From: Alcanivorax sp.
Lineage (GTDB): Bacteria; Pseudomonadota; Gammaproteobacteria; Pseudomonadales; Alcanivoracaceae
Direction of reading: 5' to 3'
DNA length: 64,000 bases
Assembly (NCBI RefSeq): GCF_017794965.1
Contig: NZ_CP051240.1
Location: 682,001-746,000 of the forward strand
Under the pieces are notes generated by a model that was not told where the DNA came from, searched no databases, and saw only the letters and a program-made list of their open reading frames with translations. Positions 8,808-15,806 of the stretch are shown here, one piece after another (the first letter of the stretch is position 1; every line of letters begins with the position of its first letter). The position numbers were made by a program, and so were the translations under genes.

Positions 8808-9482
8808 ATGCCCAAGCAGGATTACCTGATCGCCCCCTCCATTCTGGCCGCCAACTTCGCTCGCCTGGGCGAAGAATGCGATAACGTACTGGCCGCCGGG
8901 GCAGACGTGATCCACTTCGACGTGATGGACAACCACTACGTGCCCAACCTCACCATCGGCCCCATGGTGTGCAAGGCCCTGCGCGACCACGGCATCACCG
9001 CTCCCATCGACGTGCACCTGATGGTCAGCCCGGTGGACGACCTGATCGGCATGTTCGCCGAAGCGGGCGCCAGCTACATCACCTTCCACCCGGAAGCCAG
9101 CCAGCACGTGGACCGCTCCCTGCAGCTGATCAAGAGCCACGGCTGTAAAGCCGGCCTGGTGCTCAACCCGGCCACCCGCCCGGACTGCCTGGAATACGTG
9201 ATGGACAAGCTGGACATGATCCTGCTGATGAGCGTGAACCCCGGCTTCGGTGGCCAGAAGTTCATCCCGTCCACCCTCGACAAGACCCGCGCCGTGCGCC
9301 AGATGATTGACGCCAGCGGCTACGACATCCGCCTGGAAGTGGATGGCGGCGTTTCCGAAAAGAACATCCGCGAAGTGGCCGCCGCCGGCGCCGACACCTT
9401 CGTGGCCGGTTCCGCCATCTTCGGCAAAGACGACTACGCCACTGTCATCCAGCAAATGCGCGAAGAACTCGCCCAGGCCTGA
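8808..9482 (+). CDS. rpe: Ribulose-phosphate 3-epimerase
   Basis: Rpe interconverts ribulose-5-phosphate and xylulose-5-phosphate in the pentose phosphate pathway. The 224-residue TIM barrel starts IAPSILAANFARLGEE and carries HFDVMDNHYVPN, DVHLMV, SVNPGFGGQKF and the phosphate-binding EVDGGV and VAGSAIF motifs. The metal and catalytic His/Asp residues lie in these motifs. GAGGATTT upstream is a weak ribosome-binding site. In Pseudomonas rpe precedes gph and trpE; here trpE lies 18 kb away. Confidence 0.97.
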   Translation: MPKQDYLIAPSILAANFARLGEECDNVLAAGADVIHFDVMDNHYVPNLTIGPMVCKALRDHGITAPIDVHLMVSPVDDLIGMFAEAGASYITFHPEASQHVDRSLQLIKSHGCKAGLVLNPATRPDCLEYVMDKLDMILLMSVNPGFGGQKFIPSTLDKTRAVRQMIDASGYDIRLEVDGGVSEKNIREVAAAGADTFVAGSAIFGKDDYATVIQQMREELAQA

Positions 9483-9483
9483 T

Positions 9484-9506
9484 GTGGGAGCTTGCCTGCA
9501 AGCGAT
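9484..9506. repeat. REP-like single unit
   Basis: A lone GTGGGAGCTTGCCTGCAAGC hairpin lies directly after the rpe stop and may serve as its 3' end structure. No inverted partner is adjacent. Confidence 0.6.
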
Positions 9507-9536
9507 TTCCTTCAGAATCTAAAAACCCAAAAATGG

Positions 9537-9558
9537 TTTACCACAGAGATCACTGAGG
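9537..9558. repeat. TTTACCACAGAG-type repeat
   Basis: The segment begins TTTACCACAGAG and continues ATCACTGAGG. The same words recur at 46982-47062 as an inverted pair, so this is a second, rarer dispersed repeat family with a roughly 9-bp internal period. Confidence 0.5.
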
Positions 9559-9599
9559 TTAAAGAAAGGGAGCGCCTTACGCCCGGCTGACGAAGCCGC

Positions 9600-9706
9600 T
9601 GTAGGAGCGCCACTTGAGGCGCGAAAGCGAGCCTTGGCGAGCAGAGGTTTTTCAAAATCCGTCCTTCGCTAGCGCTCTGGTTCGCGCCTCAAGTGGCGCT
9701 CCTACA
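9600..9706. repeat. REP-like inverted pair
   Basis: TGTAGGAGCGCCACTTGAGG and its exact inverse close a 107-bp element. The arms match for more than 20 bp and the centre is unrelated. It fills much of the rpe to NlpC/P60 spacer. Confidence 0.8.
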
Positions 9707-9780
9707 AATGCCAGCTCCTCGTCGGAACCATCCCCATCGATTATTGCCAGACACAATAAGTCAGCAATCACCAACTCCCC

Positions 9781-10308
9781 ATGCCCTTTGAACCGTTCTC
9801 CCACTCAAAACCCTCCGCAACAATGCTCCTCTGCATTGCGTTAAGCGCCTGCGCCACAAAACCCACTCCCCCCGTCCAGGAATCCGAACCCCCAAAAGAC
9901 GACAACACCACCGCCGAACTTCTCACCTCCGACAACCTCCTCCTCAACAGTCTCCTGGCCCAAAAAGAAGACTGGCAAGGCGTCCCCTACCGCTACGGCG
10001 GCCTAAGCACCAAAGGTGTGGATTGCTCCGGCTTCGTCTACCTCACCTTCCTCTCGCAACTGAACATGCAAGTGCCGCGCACCACGGCTGAATTATTGAA
10101 AGAAGGCGAGCCCGTCGCCCGTAACGAACTGGCCGTTGGCGACCTGGTGTTCTTCCGCCTGGCTCGCGGCAATCGCCATGTGGGCATTTACCTGGGTGAC
10201 GAGGCGTTTTTGCATGCCTCAGTGAGTAGTGGCGTTATGCAATCGTCGCTGGGGAACCCGTATTGGCGGGAGCGCTATTGGCAGGCGAGGCGGTTGGTGG
10301 GGCGGTAG
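9781..10308 (+). CDS. NlpC/P60 family lipoprotein, probable peptidoglycan endopeptidase
   Basis: The 175-residue protein has a short hydrophobic segment ending in the lipobox LSAC (about residues 21-24), so it is probably an anchored lipoprotein. An NlpC/P60 domain follows with the catalytic triad contexts DCSGF (Cys), RHVGIYL (His) and LHAS (His). Members such as Spr/MepS cleave D-Glu/mDAP peptide bonds of peptidoglycan. The N-terminus is uncertain: a start at residue 15 would leave a very short signal core. It stands alone among repeats. Confidence 0.85.
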   Translation: MPFEPFSHSKPSATMLLCIALSACATKPTPPVQESEPPKDDNTTAELLTSDNLLLNSLLAQKEDWQGVPYRYGGLSTKGVDCSGFVYLTFLSQLNMQVPRTTAELLKEGEPVARNELAVGDLVFFRLARGNRHVGIYLGDEAFLHASVSSGVMQSSLGNPYWRERYWQARRLVGR

Positions 10309-10479
10309 CTCTCGATCCGGTTTTCTTACATCCGCAAGCTCACTTTGTAAGGGATGGCTTACATAAACAGGTAAGGGGCTGAGTTAAGGTTATTTTCCCG
10401 AATCGGGGAGCGGGCCGCTGTTTGCTGATGAGCACAGGTCTGGCGTTTCAGAGACCGTTTCGGAGACGGAATTGTAACG

Positions 10480-10491
10480 TGTATCGATACA
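10480..10491. promoter_or_regulatory. 12-bp palindrome in front of higB
   Basis: TGTATCGATACA is a perfect palindrome 13 bases before the higB ATG. It is well placed to be the HigA autorepression operator, but this rests on position and symmetry only. Confidence 0.4.
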
Positions 10492-10504
10492 GGGTACAGT
10501 GTGA

Positions 10505-10792
10505 ATGATAGAGTCGTTCAAGGAGCGGGCGCTGGATGATTACTTCTTTAATGGCGGTGTATGTCCGGCCCCCAGGAACATTGAGGGGGCACTCAAGCGC
10601 AAACTTGAAATTCTTCACATCGCCACCGGCGAGCAGGATTTAAGGGTGCCACCAGGAAACAGGTTTGAGCACTTGAATGGAAAGTTGAAGGATTGGTGCT
10701 CGATTCGGGTCAACAAGCAATACCGCTTGGTGTTCAAGTGGGACAAGGGTAAAGCGCGCGATGTTTACCTTGATCCCCATCAGTACAGATGA
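10505..10792 (+). CDS. higB: HigB-type toxin, RelE/ParE superfamily
   Basis: This 95-residue basic protein resembles the plasmid-maintenance killer HigB, a ribosome-dependent mRNA interferase. Visible family features are the N-terminal MIESFKERALDDYF, a central RVPPGNRFEHLNG and the C-terminal IRVNKQYRLVFKWD...VYLDPHQYR strands. It directly precedes a HigA-type antitoxin, in the toxin-first order typical of higBA. Assignment to the Hig branch rests on that order and on the sequence pattern. Confidence 0.9.
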   Translation: MIESFKERALDDYFFNGGVCPAPRNIEGALKRKLEILHIATGEQDLRVPPGNRFEHLNGKLKDWCSIRVNKQYRLVFKWDKGKARDVYLDPHQYR

Positions 10793-10803
10793 AAGGTGAC
10801 ATC

Positions 10804-11121
10804 ATGGTTGAGGCATTAAGACTGCCTGCGCATCAACCCACCAGCGTGGGCGCCATGCTCAAGGAAGAATTCCTCGAGCCCCTGAAAATTACTCAGGGGG
10901 AACTGGCCAAAGCAATGGGCGTCAGCCGTAAAACGGTCAATGAGCTATGCGGCAATCACCGTGGCATCACGGCGGAAACCGCGTTTCTACTTGCCAAGGT
11001 ACTGGGTACAACCCCTGAGTTCTGGCTTAACCTCCAATACATGAATGACATGTGGTTGGCCATTCACAAGGAGTCCCTTGCCAAGAAGGTGGCTGCGGCC
11101 AAGTCGTTGGTTGCAGCCTGA
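10804..11121 (+). CDS. higA: HigA-type antitoxin, XRE-family regulator
   Basis: The 105-residue antitoxin has the HigA signature PTSVGAMLKEEFLEPLKITQGELA, a helix-turn-helix (MGVSRKTVNELCGNHRGI) and a C-terminal FWLNLQ segment. It should neutralise the upstream toxin and repress the operon. An in-frame ATG at 10789 overlaps the higB stop. The ATG at 10804 was preferred because AAAGGTGA lies at good spacing before it. Confidence 0.9.
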   Translation: MVEALRLPAHQPTSVGAMLKEEFLEPLKITQGELAKAMGVSRKTVNELCGNHRGITAETAFLLAKVLGTTPEFWLNLQYMNDMWLAIHKESLAKKVAAAKSLVAA

Positions 11122-11154
11122 TCAGGGGGCCGGGGATTGGTCGCTTTTGGATTC

Positions 11155-11187
11155 GGGGTCAGATCTTTCATCCGGGTGCACGATGCA
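11155..11187 (+). repeat. left flank motif GGGGTCAG...TGCACGATGCA
   Basis: The segment begins GGGGTCAGATCTTTCAT and ends GTGCACGATGCA. A near-inverse copy lies at 11744-11767, so the two bracket the toxin remnant and orphan antitoxin. They may be leftover ends of a mobile unit. Confidence 0.45.
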
Positions 11188-11195
11188 GGGCCTCG

Positions 11196-11273
11196 GTGGC
11201 TCGGCTTGTCGAGAAACGCATCAACGGGAAGAATGTCCTCACTCATGCGGAATACGACAAAGTCTGGTCGTGA
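11196..11273 (+). pseudogene. remnant of a second HigB-type toxin (C-terminus only)
   Basis: The reading frame ending at 11273 gives KNVLTHAEYDKVW before its stop. This resembles the conserved C-terminal end of the COG4680 HigB toxins, which are partners of COG5499 antitoxins such as the gene that follows. The N-terminal toxin core is missing; upstream sequence in this frame shows no family features. I infer a deleted toxin, leaving its antitoxin behind. Confidence 0.5.
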
Positions 11274-11293
11274 TACGCGAGAGGAGATTTATC

Positions 11294-11722
11294 ATGACTG
11301 CAATAGCGTTCAAGGAAGCCTGTTACAGCTTCGCGCAGGCCGCGGCGCCTTACCTTCCTATCCGGGATGAGGCGCACTATGAGGAGGCGCTGGCGCTGAT
11401 CGAAAGTCTGCTGGAAGAGGCTCAGGATTCCGCCGATGATCCCCTTAATGCGGTTGTCGATCTGCTGGCGCAGGCAATTGAATCCTATGAAAACAAGGAT
11501 GCTGAACTTGCCGCTTTTGATCGGAGTGCAATGGAGCAGCCCGCAGATCTTGCCATGCTTCGTCTGCTGATAGCACAACACCAGCTGGGCACCGCCGATC
11601 TCCCTGAAATCGGCTCCAAGTCCATGGTGTCACGGGTGCTCTCCGGTGAACGAAGCTTGAACAAAAAACATATCGCGGCACTGGCCAGGCGTTTTGGTAT
11701 TGATCCTGGGCTTTTCTTTTGA
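11294..11722 (+). CDS. HigA-like (COG5499-type) antitoxin, apparently orphan
   Basis: The 142-residue protein has an acidic helical N-terminal half (EEALALIESLLEEAQDSADDPLNAVVDLLAQAIESYE). Its C-terminal XRE helix-turn-helix reads SKSMVSRVLSGERSLNKKHIAALARRFGIDPGLFF, typical of the larger HigA antitoxins. The ATG at 11294 follows GAGGAGATTT. Its natural partner would be the short HigB type, of which only a C-terminal scrap precedes it. It may now act as a DNA-binding regulator or guard against the same toxin elsewhere. Confidence 0.85.
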   Translation: MTAIAFKEACYSFAQAAAPYLPIRDEAHYEEALALIESLLEEAQDSADDPLNAVVDLLAQAIESYENKDAELAAFDRSAMEQPADLAMLRLLIAQHQLGTADLPEIGSKSMVSRVLSGERSLNKKHIAALARRFGIDPGLFF

Positions 11723-11743
11723 GGGGCTCGCCATTGTGATGGA

Positions 11744-11767
11744 GTGCACGATGCAAGACCTGACCCC
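11744..11767 (-). repeat. right flank motif, inverse of 11155 segment
   Basis: GTGCACGATGCAAGACCTGA followed by CCCC is the inverse of the left flank, apart from a few indels. A further shortened copy (AAGACCTGATCCC) lies at 11806-11818. Confidence 0.45.
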
Positions 11768-11860
11768 AATGTCGGACCCTCTCCCAAATGCCGCGATGGT
11801 ACATCAAGACCTGATCCCGGTTTGCTTAAATCACGCCGCGAGATGCTGCTATGGAAGGCG

Positions 11861-12487
11861 TTAGCTGCGCAGTTTCTTTAGTGCGCGATTGAGGTTGTCT
11901 CTGGCTGCCAACTCCAGTTTCTCTCTCAACTCTACCGTGTGATAAATCACCCCCTGATCCAGAAAACTTTTTAACACCGCACCCCGCCCTTTCCGGAACG
12001 CTTCCTCCGGCACAAAGGCATACTCCTGCCGAATCCATCCTTCATAGCAGTCATACAGTTCTGCCTCCGCCCCGAGAATACTCAGATCAATATCCTGCAG
12101 CAGCGCCATGCCCCTATCGGTGGGTGGGTGCGGGTGGATGGTGGCGAGGATGAGTGCGTGGACGCGATCTTTCTGTTTCTTTGTGAGTGTGCTGTCTTCG
12201 AAATGCTCAGCGAACCAGTCGGCGCTGCGGACTTCGTTGTCGCTGGCGCGGGGATCGTAGGTCACGTCGTGAGCCCAGAGGGCTAATTCAATTGTCAGCG
12301 GATCATCGGCAAGGTGGCGGTAGCGGTCCAGCCATGTCAGGCAGGCGGCCACGTGATCCAGGGTGTGGTAGTGGCGATGGGGTTCGCTGTAGAGGGTGGC
12401 CAGTTGTTGCCAGGTGGCATCTGGCTCGCCTAGTAGCGGGGCAACGTTGGTGTGCCATCGCTGTTGTAGTGTGGATTCGGTGGTCAT
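11861..12487 (-). CDS. HD-domain hydrolase-like protein
   Basis: The 208-residue protein matches the pattern of predicted metal-dependent HD-superfamily phosphohydrolases (COG4339 type). YHTLDHV (about residues 40-46) and WAHDVTYDPRASDNE (about 90-104) supply His and His-Asp metal ligands. HALILATIHP and LLQDIDLSILG supply the later His and Asp. The substrate is unknown. It is convergent with the orphan antitoxin, and its minus-strand neighbour 12527-12928 is unrelated. Confidence 0.8.
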   Translation of the reverse strand: MTTESTLQQRWHTNVAPLLGEPDATWQQLATLYSEPHRHYHTLDHVAACLTWLDRYRHLADDPLTIELALWAHDVTYDPRASDNEVRSADWFAEHFEDSTLTKKQKDRVHALILATIHPHPPTDRGMALLQDIDLSILGAEAELYDCYEGWIRQEYAFVPEEAFRKGRGAVLKSFLDQGVIYHTVELREKLELAARDNLNRALKKLRS

Positions 12488-12526
12488 CCAGTTTTCTCAG
12501 ATCGTCTGGCCAGGAGACCTTCTGTA

Positions 12527-12928
12527 TCAGGAGAAGGTGCTGGCTGGCCTGCCCAGATGGGTGTCGTCTGCATCTTGAATGAATCCTTCTTCAGGGTCAT
12601 CAATGATCTCGTATTTCGGTACACCTATCAGGTAGAGGCGCTTGCAAGCCTGCATATCCTGCGCAATGGTGCGTTGAATCACTTGATTTTTGCCTACTTG
12701 GGGAAGAAAACTTTTAAAACGACACCCATTCTCAACCTTTTCGCCTTCCCGAAGTTCATAGTGGAAAGCGCTAAATTCAATCGTGTTGAAACCTTCTCGC
12801 AATTTAACCGTTGCTCCGGAAAGAAAGTTGTTGAAGGCAGACAGTTTATCACTTTTAAGGATCAAAGAGTCTGCCGCTGCGACATTCATTGCCAATCCAA
12901 AAGCGACTATTAACATTCCCTTGTACAT
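12527..12928 (-). CDS. small secreted protein of unknown function
   Basis: The 133-residue precursor begins with a clear Sec signal peptide (MYKGMLIVAFGLAMNVAAA, cut probably after AAA). The mature part is about 114 residues with two Cys (GCRF and QACK) that could pair. I do not recognise a family. Its codons are markedly richer in A and T than those of neighbouring genes, which suggests recent acquisition. The gene stands alone in an intergenic-looking area, so expression is uncertain. Confidence 0.6.
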   Translation of the reverse strand: MYKGMLIVAFGLAMNVAAADSLILKSDKLSAFNNFLSGATVKLREGFNTIEFSAFHYELREGEKVENGCRFKSFLPQVGKNQVIQRTIAQDMQACKRLYLIGVPKYEIIDDPEEGFIQDADDTHLGRPASTFS

Positions 12929-13278
12929 ACCATGCTCACTGCTTTTATAAGCATTTCCATCATCTCATTGATGTGGAATGAAAGTGAGCTATTAAAATAG
13001 CTTTTGGCTTGATTAGTGGCAGTAAGTTTTGCTGAAAGTAACAATTCTTCACAGTAGAGAAAAGGCAAGAGAGAGGCGCGGAATTAGCAAGGAAATAGGG
13101 CCTGGTCTTGCCCCGTGCGTCAACGGACAAAGACAAAATCTCGAATCTTGTAGATCCGAGAATCTCGATATTCACTGTGTAAGCGAAGAGCATTGGCCTC
13201 AGGTCTGCCTATTCCCGTGATGTGATCCCCCGGCCTTTCAGTATGGCGACTTCCCGTAGAGTGAGTCGAGGAACGTAA

Positions 13279-13430
13279 TAATCTGAAGGCGTAGAGCAAA
13301 AAACCTGTCTGAGCGGAGCGAGTCTTTTTTGTGTCCTTCAGATTATGAGTACCGAAGTGTACCCGCGGAGCGGGTCGAACGGAGTCGGGGTGGCGGGGAG
13401 TCCAGAGGGGGAGCCAGTTCCCCCTTTGGG
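13279..13430. other. candidate structured element, serial hairpins
   Basis: Perfect 11-bp arms TAATCTGAAGG (13279-13289) and CCTTCAGATTA (13335-13345) enclose an AAAAAA/TTTTTT inner stem. The short hairpins CCCGC-GGA-GCGGG and GGGGGA-GCCAG-TTCCCCC follow. The series could be a structured RNA or the end of a decayed mobile element. No known RNA family was recognised. Confidence 0.35.
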
Positions 13431-13549
13431 CCCGTCCGGCGAGGACAAGCACTTTGATCGGTGCGATAACGGGGCAGGTAAGTCGTGAGTCATCCGGGTG
13501 GGTGCCACCTTCACTTCTGGCATTGCCTAATGGATGGTGGTGGCATCTT

Positions 13550-13591
13550 CCTCGCTGTCGCTCGGTTCGCGGCTCAAGCGCCGCTCCTACG
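13550..13591. repeat. REP-like half unit
   Basis: The segment reads CTCGCTGTCGCTCGG... and closes with GCCGCTCCTACG, the right half of the larger REP-like element. A left partner is missing. A ten-G run follows directly. Confidence 0.6.
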
Positions 13592-13604
13592 GGGGGGGGG
13601 AAGG

Positions 13605-14066
13605 TCAGCCCGCTTCCTCGAATGGCTTGCCGTCCTCATCCACAAACCGCACATCCCGCACAGTCAGCGGCTGTCCCTGCTGGTTCTGGACGCTGACCGG
13701 GGCCAACGGCTCACCCGTCTGCCGATCCACCAGCTGCATGCTGTCCTGTGCTCCATTCCAGCGTTCGCTCCACTGGCGCAGGGCGGTGACCACGGTGAAC
13801 AGGTCGCGGCCCTTGTCGGTGAGGCGGTATTCGTAGCGCTTGCCGTGTTCGCCCACATCCACGCGCACCATGACGCCGTTCTCTACCAGGCGGGAGAGAC
13901 GGTTGCAGAGGATGTTCTTGGCGATCCCCAGGCTGTTCTGGAAGTCCACATAGCGGCGGGTGCCCAGCATGGCCTGTTTCACGATCAGCAGGGACCACCA
14001 GTCGCCAACCTCATTGAGGGCGGAGGCAACGCAGCATCCCATTTCATCAAAGCGTTTGCGTGTCAT
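13605..14066 (-). CDS. HxlR-family transcriptional regulator
   Basis: The 153-residue winged-helix protein shows the HxlR pattern: CCVASALNEVGDWWSLLIVKQAMLGTRRYVDFQNSLGIAKNILCNRLSRL (core around residues 11-60) and the wing YEYRLTDKGRDLF. The adjacent Cys pair near the N-terminus (GCCVAS) suggests thiol or electrophile sensing, as in related HxlR proteins such as HypR, but this is inference. It is divergent from an Old Yellow Enzyme gene, with palindromic repeats between them, so it probably represses that gene and itself. Confidence 0.9.
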   Translation of the reverse strand: MTRKRFDEMGCCVASALNEVGDWWSLLIVKQAMLGTRRYVDFQNSLGIAKNILCNRLSRLVENGVMVRVDVGEHGKRYEYRLTDKGRDLFTVVTALRQWSERWNGAQDSMQLVDRQTGEPLAPVSVQNQQGQPLTVRDVRFVDEDGKPFEEAG

Positions 14067-14098
14067 AGCGCTAGTGTACGTCAGAATGGTTGCAAAAC

Positions 14099-14127
14099 GA
14101 AACCAAATAAGGTTTCATCGTGAAACC
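14099..14127. promoter_or_regulatory. putative HxlR operator, three GAAACC half-sites
   Basis: GAAACC at 14099-14104, GGTTTCA at 14111-14117 and TGAAACC at 14121-14127 form two overlapping inverted repeats: GAAACC-N6-GGTTTC and GGTTTCA-N3-TGAAACC. The site lies 33 bases before the HxlR start and about 85 before the oxidoreductase start. Confidence 0.6.
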
Positions 14128-14210
14128 AAATTATGTGGCCGGGCGTTTCCCGGCTGACAGAAGCGCTGATTCTGTTAATTTTTTTAAGACGAGATTCGGG
14201 AGAGCCCCCT

Positions 14211-15320
14211 ATGAGCAATTCACTGGATAGCCTGTTGCGTCCGTTTGAGTGCAAATCCCTGAAGCTGCGGAACCGGGTGGCCATGGCCCCCATGACCCGC
14301 ACCTTCTCTCCGGGCTATGTGCCCAATGATGAAGTGGTGGGTTACTACCGCCGCCGCGCCGAAGGCGAGGTGGGGTTGATCATCACCGAAGGTACCTTTG
14401 TGGGCCACAAGGCGGCCAACGGCTACGAGCGGGTGCCGGCCATCTATGGCGATGAGGCCATGGCGGGCTGGAAGAAGGTGGTGGATGCGGTGCACGAGGC
14501 CGGAGGCCAGATCATTCCGCAGCTGTGGCATGTGGGCGCGGTGCGCAAGGCCGGTATCGGCCCCGATAAGGACGTGCCCGGTTATTCCCCGTCTGGCCTG
14601 TTCAAGCCGGGCAAGGAAAATGGTCATGCCATGACCAAAGAAGACATCCAGGACGTGATCCGTGCCTTTGCGGAGTCCGCCAAGGCTGCCAAGGAGGTGG
14701 GGTTTGATGGCGTGGAGATCCACGGCGCCCACGGCTACCTGCTGGATCAGTTTTTCTGGGAAGGCACCAACCAGCGTGACGACGAGTACGGCGGCTCCAT
14801 CGAGAACCGGGCCCGTATCGGTGTGGAGATCGTCAAGGCGGTCCGTGAAGCGGTGGGTGAGGACTTCGCCATCGTGCTGCGTTTCTCGCAGTGGAAACAG
14901 CAGGATTACGAGGCCAGGCTGGCTCAGAACCCGGAAGAGCTTGAGCGCTTCCTGATGCCGTTCGTGGAGGCGGGCGTGGATATCTTCCATGCCTCTACCC
15001 GACGTTTCTGGCTGCCGGAGTTTGAAGGCTCTGATCTGAACCTGGCGGGCTGGACCAAAAAGATCACCGGCAAGCCCACCATTTCTGTGGGCAGCGTGGG
15101 CCTGGATGATGACTTCCTGAACAGCCCGGAAGGCATGGGCGGCACCGCCAACCCGGCGGGGCTGGACGAGCTGACCCGGCGCATGGAGAACGACGAGTTC
15201 GATCTGATCGCCGTGGGCCGTGCGTTGCTGCAGGACCCGAACTGGCTGGTGAAGATGCGTCAGGGCAAGGAAGACGAGATTACGCCGTTTACCAAGGCAG
15301 CGCTGGGGAGTTTGAGCTGA
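14211..15320 (+). CDS. NADH:flavin oxidoreductase, Old Yellow Enzyme family
   Basis: The 369-residue FMN enzyme reduces activated C=C bonds of enones, quinones or nitro compounds with NAD(P)H. It shows LRNRVAMAPMTR near the start, the substrate-site GVEIHGAHGYLLDQFFWEGTNQRDDEYGGS core, and the C-terminal phosphate-binding DLIAVGRALLQDPNW. The ATG at 14211 gives the usual N-terminus; upstream in-frame codons are promoter DNA. An HxlR regulator is divergent from it, a common pairing for electrophile-induced OYEs. Confidence 0.92.
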   Translation: MSNSLDSLLRPFECKSLKLRNRVAMAPMTRTFSPGYVPNDEVVGYYRRRAEGEVGLIITEGTFVGHKAANGYERVPAIYGDEAMAGWKKVVDAVHEAGGQIIPQLWHVGAVRKAGIGPDKDVPGYSPSGLFKPGKENGHAMTKEDIQDVIRAFAESAKAAKEVGFDGVEIHGAHGYLLDQFFWEGTNQRDDEYGGSIENRARIGVEIVKAVREAVGEDFAIVLRFSQWKQQDYEARLAQNPEELERFLMPFVEAGVDIFHASTRRFWLPEFEGSDLNLAGWTKKITGKPTISVGSVGLDDDFLNSPEGMGGTANPAGLDELTRRMENDEFDLIAVGRALLQDPNWLVKMRQGKEDEITPFTKAALGSLS

Positions 15321-15349
15321 CAGCTACGAGCTATGAGCTGTGAGTAAAA
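15315..15349. repeat. heptamer array at OYE stop
   Basis: Five units of the AGCTATG type begin in the last codons of the oxidoreductase and include its TGA. This is the left arm of the composite element at the OYE/MFS convergent junction. Confidence 0.75.
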
Positions 15350-15381
15350 GCACGCGGGGCAGGTTGTCTGGCCCGGAAATG

Positions 15382-15419
15382 AAAGAGGCCGCGTCCAAGG
15401 GTTGGGTGCGGCCTTTTTT
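15382..15419 (+). terminator. Rho-independent terminator after OYE
   Basis: AAAGAGGCCGCGTCC pairs with GGGTGCGGCCTTTTTT around a short loop and ends in a T run. It uses the shared GGCCGCG stem. Confidence 0.85.
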
Positions 15420-15435
15420 GTTGTGCAGACGATTT

Positions 15436-15506
15436 TGTGGGAGCGGTGGTTCCACCGCGAAAAAACACCGCGCCACGGCTATCGCGGTCGGACGACCGCT
15501 CCTACA
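15436..15506. repeat. REP-like inverted pair
   Basis: TGTGGGAGCGGTGGTTCC at the left and GACGACCGCTCCTACA at the right face each other. Each contains its own small hairpin. Confidence 0.75.
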
Positions 15507-15541
15507 GCGGGAGGTGCGGTTTGGCTTTTCGACGGAGTCGC

Positions 15542-15692
15542 TGTAGGAGCCCAGCTCGCCTGGGCGAACCGAGCCACAGCGAGGAAGTGTTGAGGTTGGG
15601 CCCACTCCTGTTTCGGGAGAGCCAATGCTTGGTAGCCCTGCGGCGGAGTCCGCATTGCCATGCGGTTCGCCCAGGCGAGCTGGGCTCCTACA
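15542..15692. repeat. REP-like inverted pair, long form
   Basis: TGTAGGAGCCCAGCTCGCC at the left and its inverse at the right enclose about 110 bp. The inner sequence, including CCTGGGCG...CGCCCAGG arms, resembles the forms at 31402 and 32066. Confidence 0.8.
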
Positions 15693-15712
15693 GAGGGGCA
15701 TTGCTGAACGAC

Positions 15713-15752
15713 AGAGGCCGCGTCCAATGTCTGGGCGCGGCCTCTGTGTTTC
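15713..15752 (-). terminator. terminator stem for the MFS gene
   Basis: AGAGGCCGCG and CGCGGCCTCT pair perfectly, so the hairpin can work on either strand. By position it ends the minus-strand MFS transcript. Confidence 0.7.
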
Positions 15753-15778
15753 AGTTCGCTGCGACCTCAAACCGCGTT

Positions 15779-15806
15779 GCAGCTTGAGGCTTGTAGCTTG
15801 CCGCTC
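15779..15806. repeat. heptamer array at MFS stop
   Basis: Four units of the GTAGCTT type run into the MFS stop codon at 15805-15807. It is the right arm of the composite element that starts at 15315. Confidence 0.7.

Larger units (their letters stand above)
12929..13604. other. long non-coding stretch with hairpins
   Basis: The first third (12929-13060) is AT-rich and featureless. From 13230 to 13430 hairpins follow one another (listed separately). A half REP unit and a run of ten G (13591-13600) close it. Short ORFs here have no recognisable protein features. Confidence 0.5.

Noticed and set aside
13120..13452. 110-residue open frame on the minus strand in the hairpin region
   Set aside because: The frame runs through the hairpins, has no start signal and no recognisable domain; the structure explains the sequence better than coding.
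13591..13600. Ten-G run as a phase-variation tract
   Set aside because: It lies downstream of the HxlR stop codon and in no gene or evident promoter, so slippage would have no clear effect. It could also be a sequencing artefact.
15436..15692. CRISPR or IS element from the repeated TGTAGGAGC arms
   Set aside because: Arms are inverted pairs, not direct repeats with spacers, and no transposase frame lies between them; they fit REP-like extragenic palindromes.
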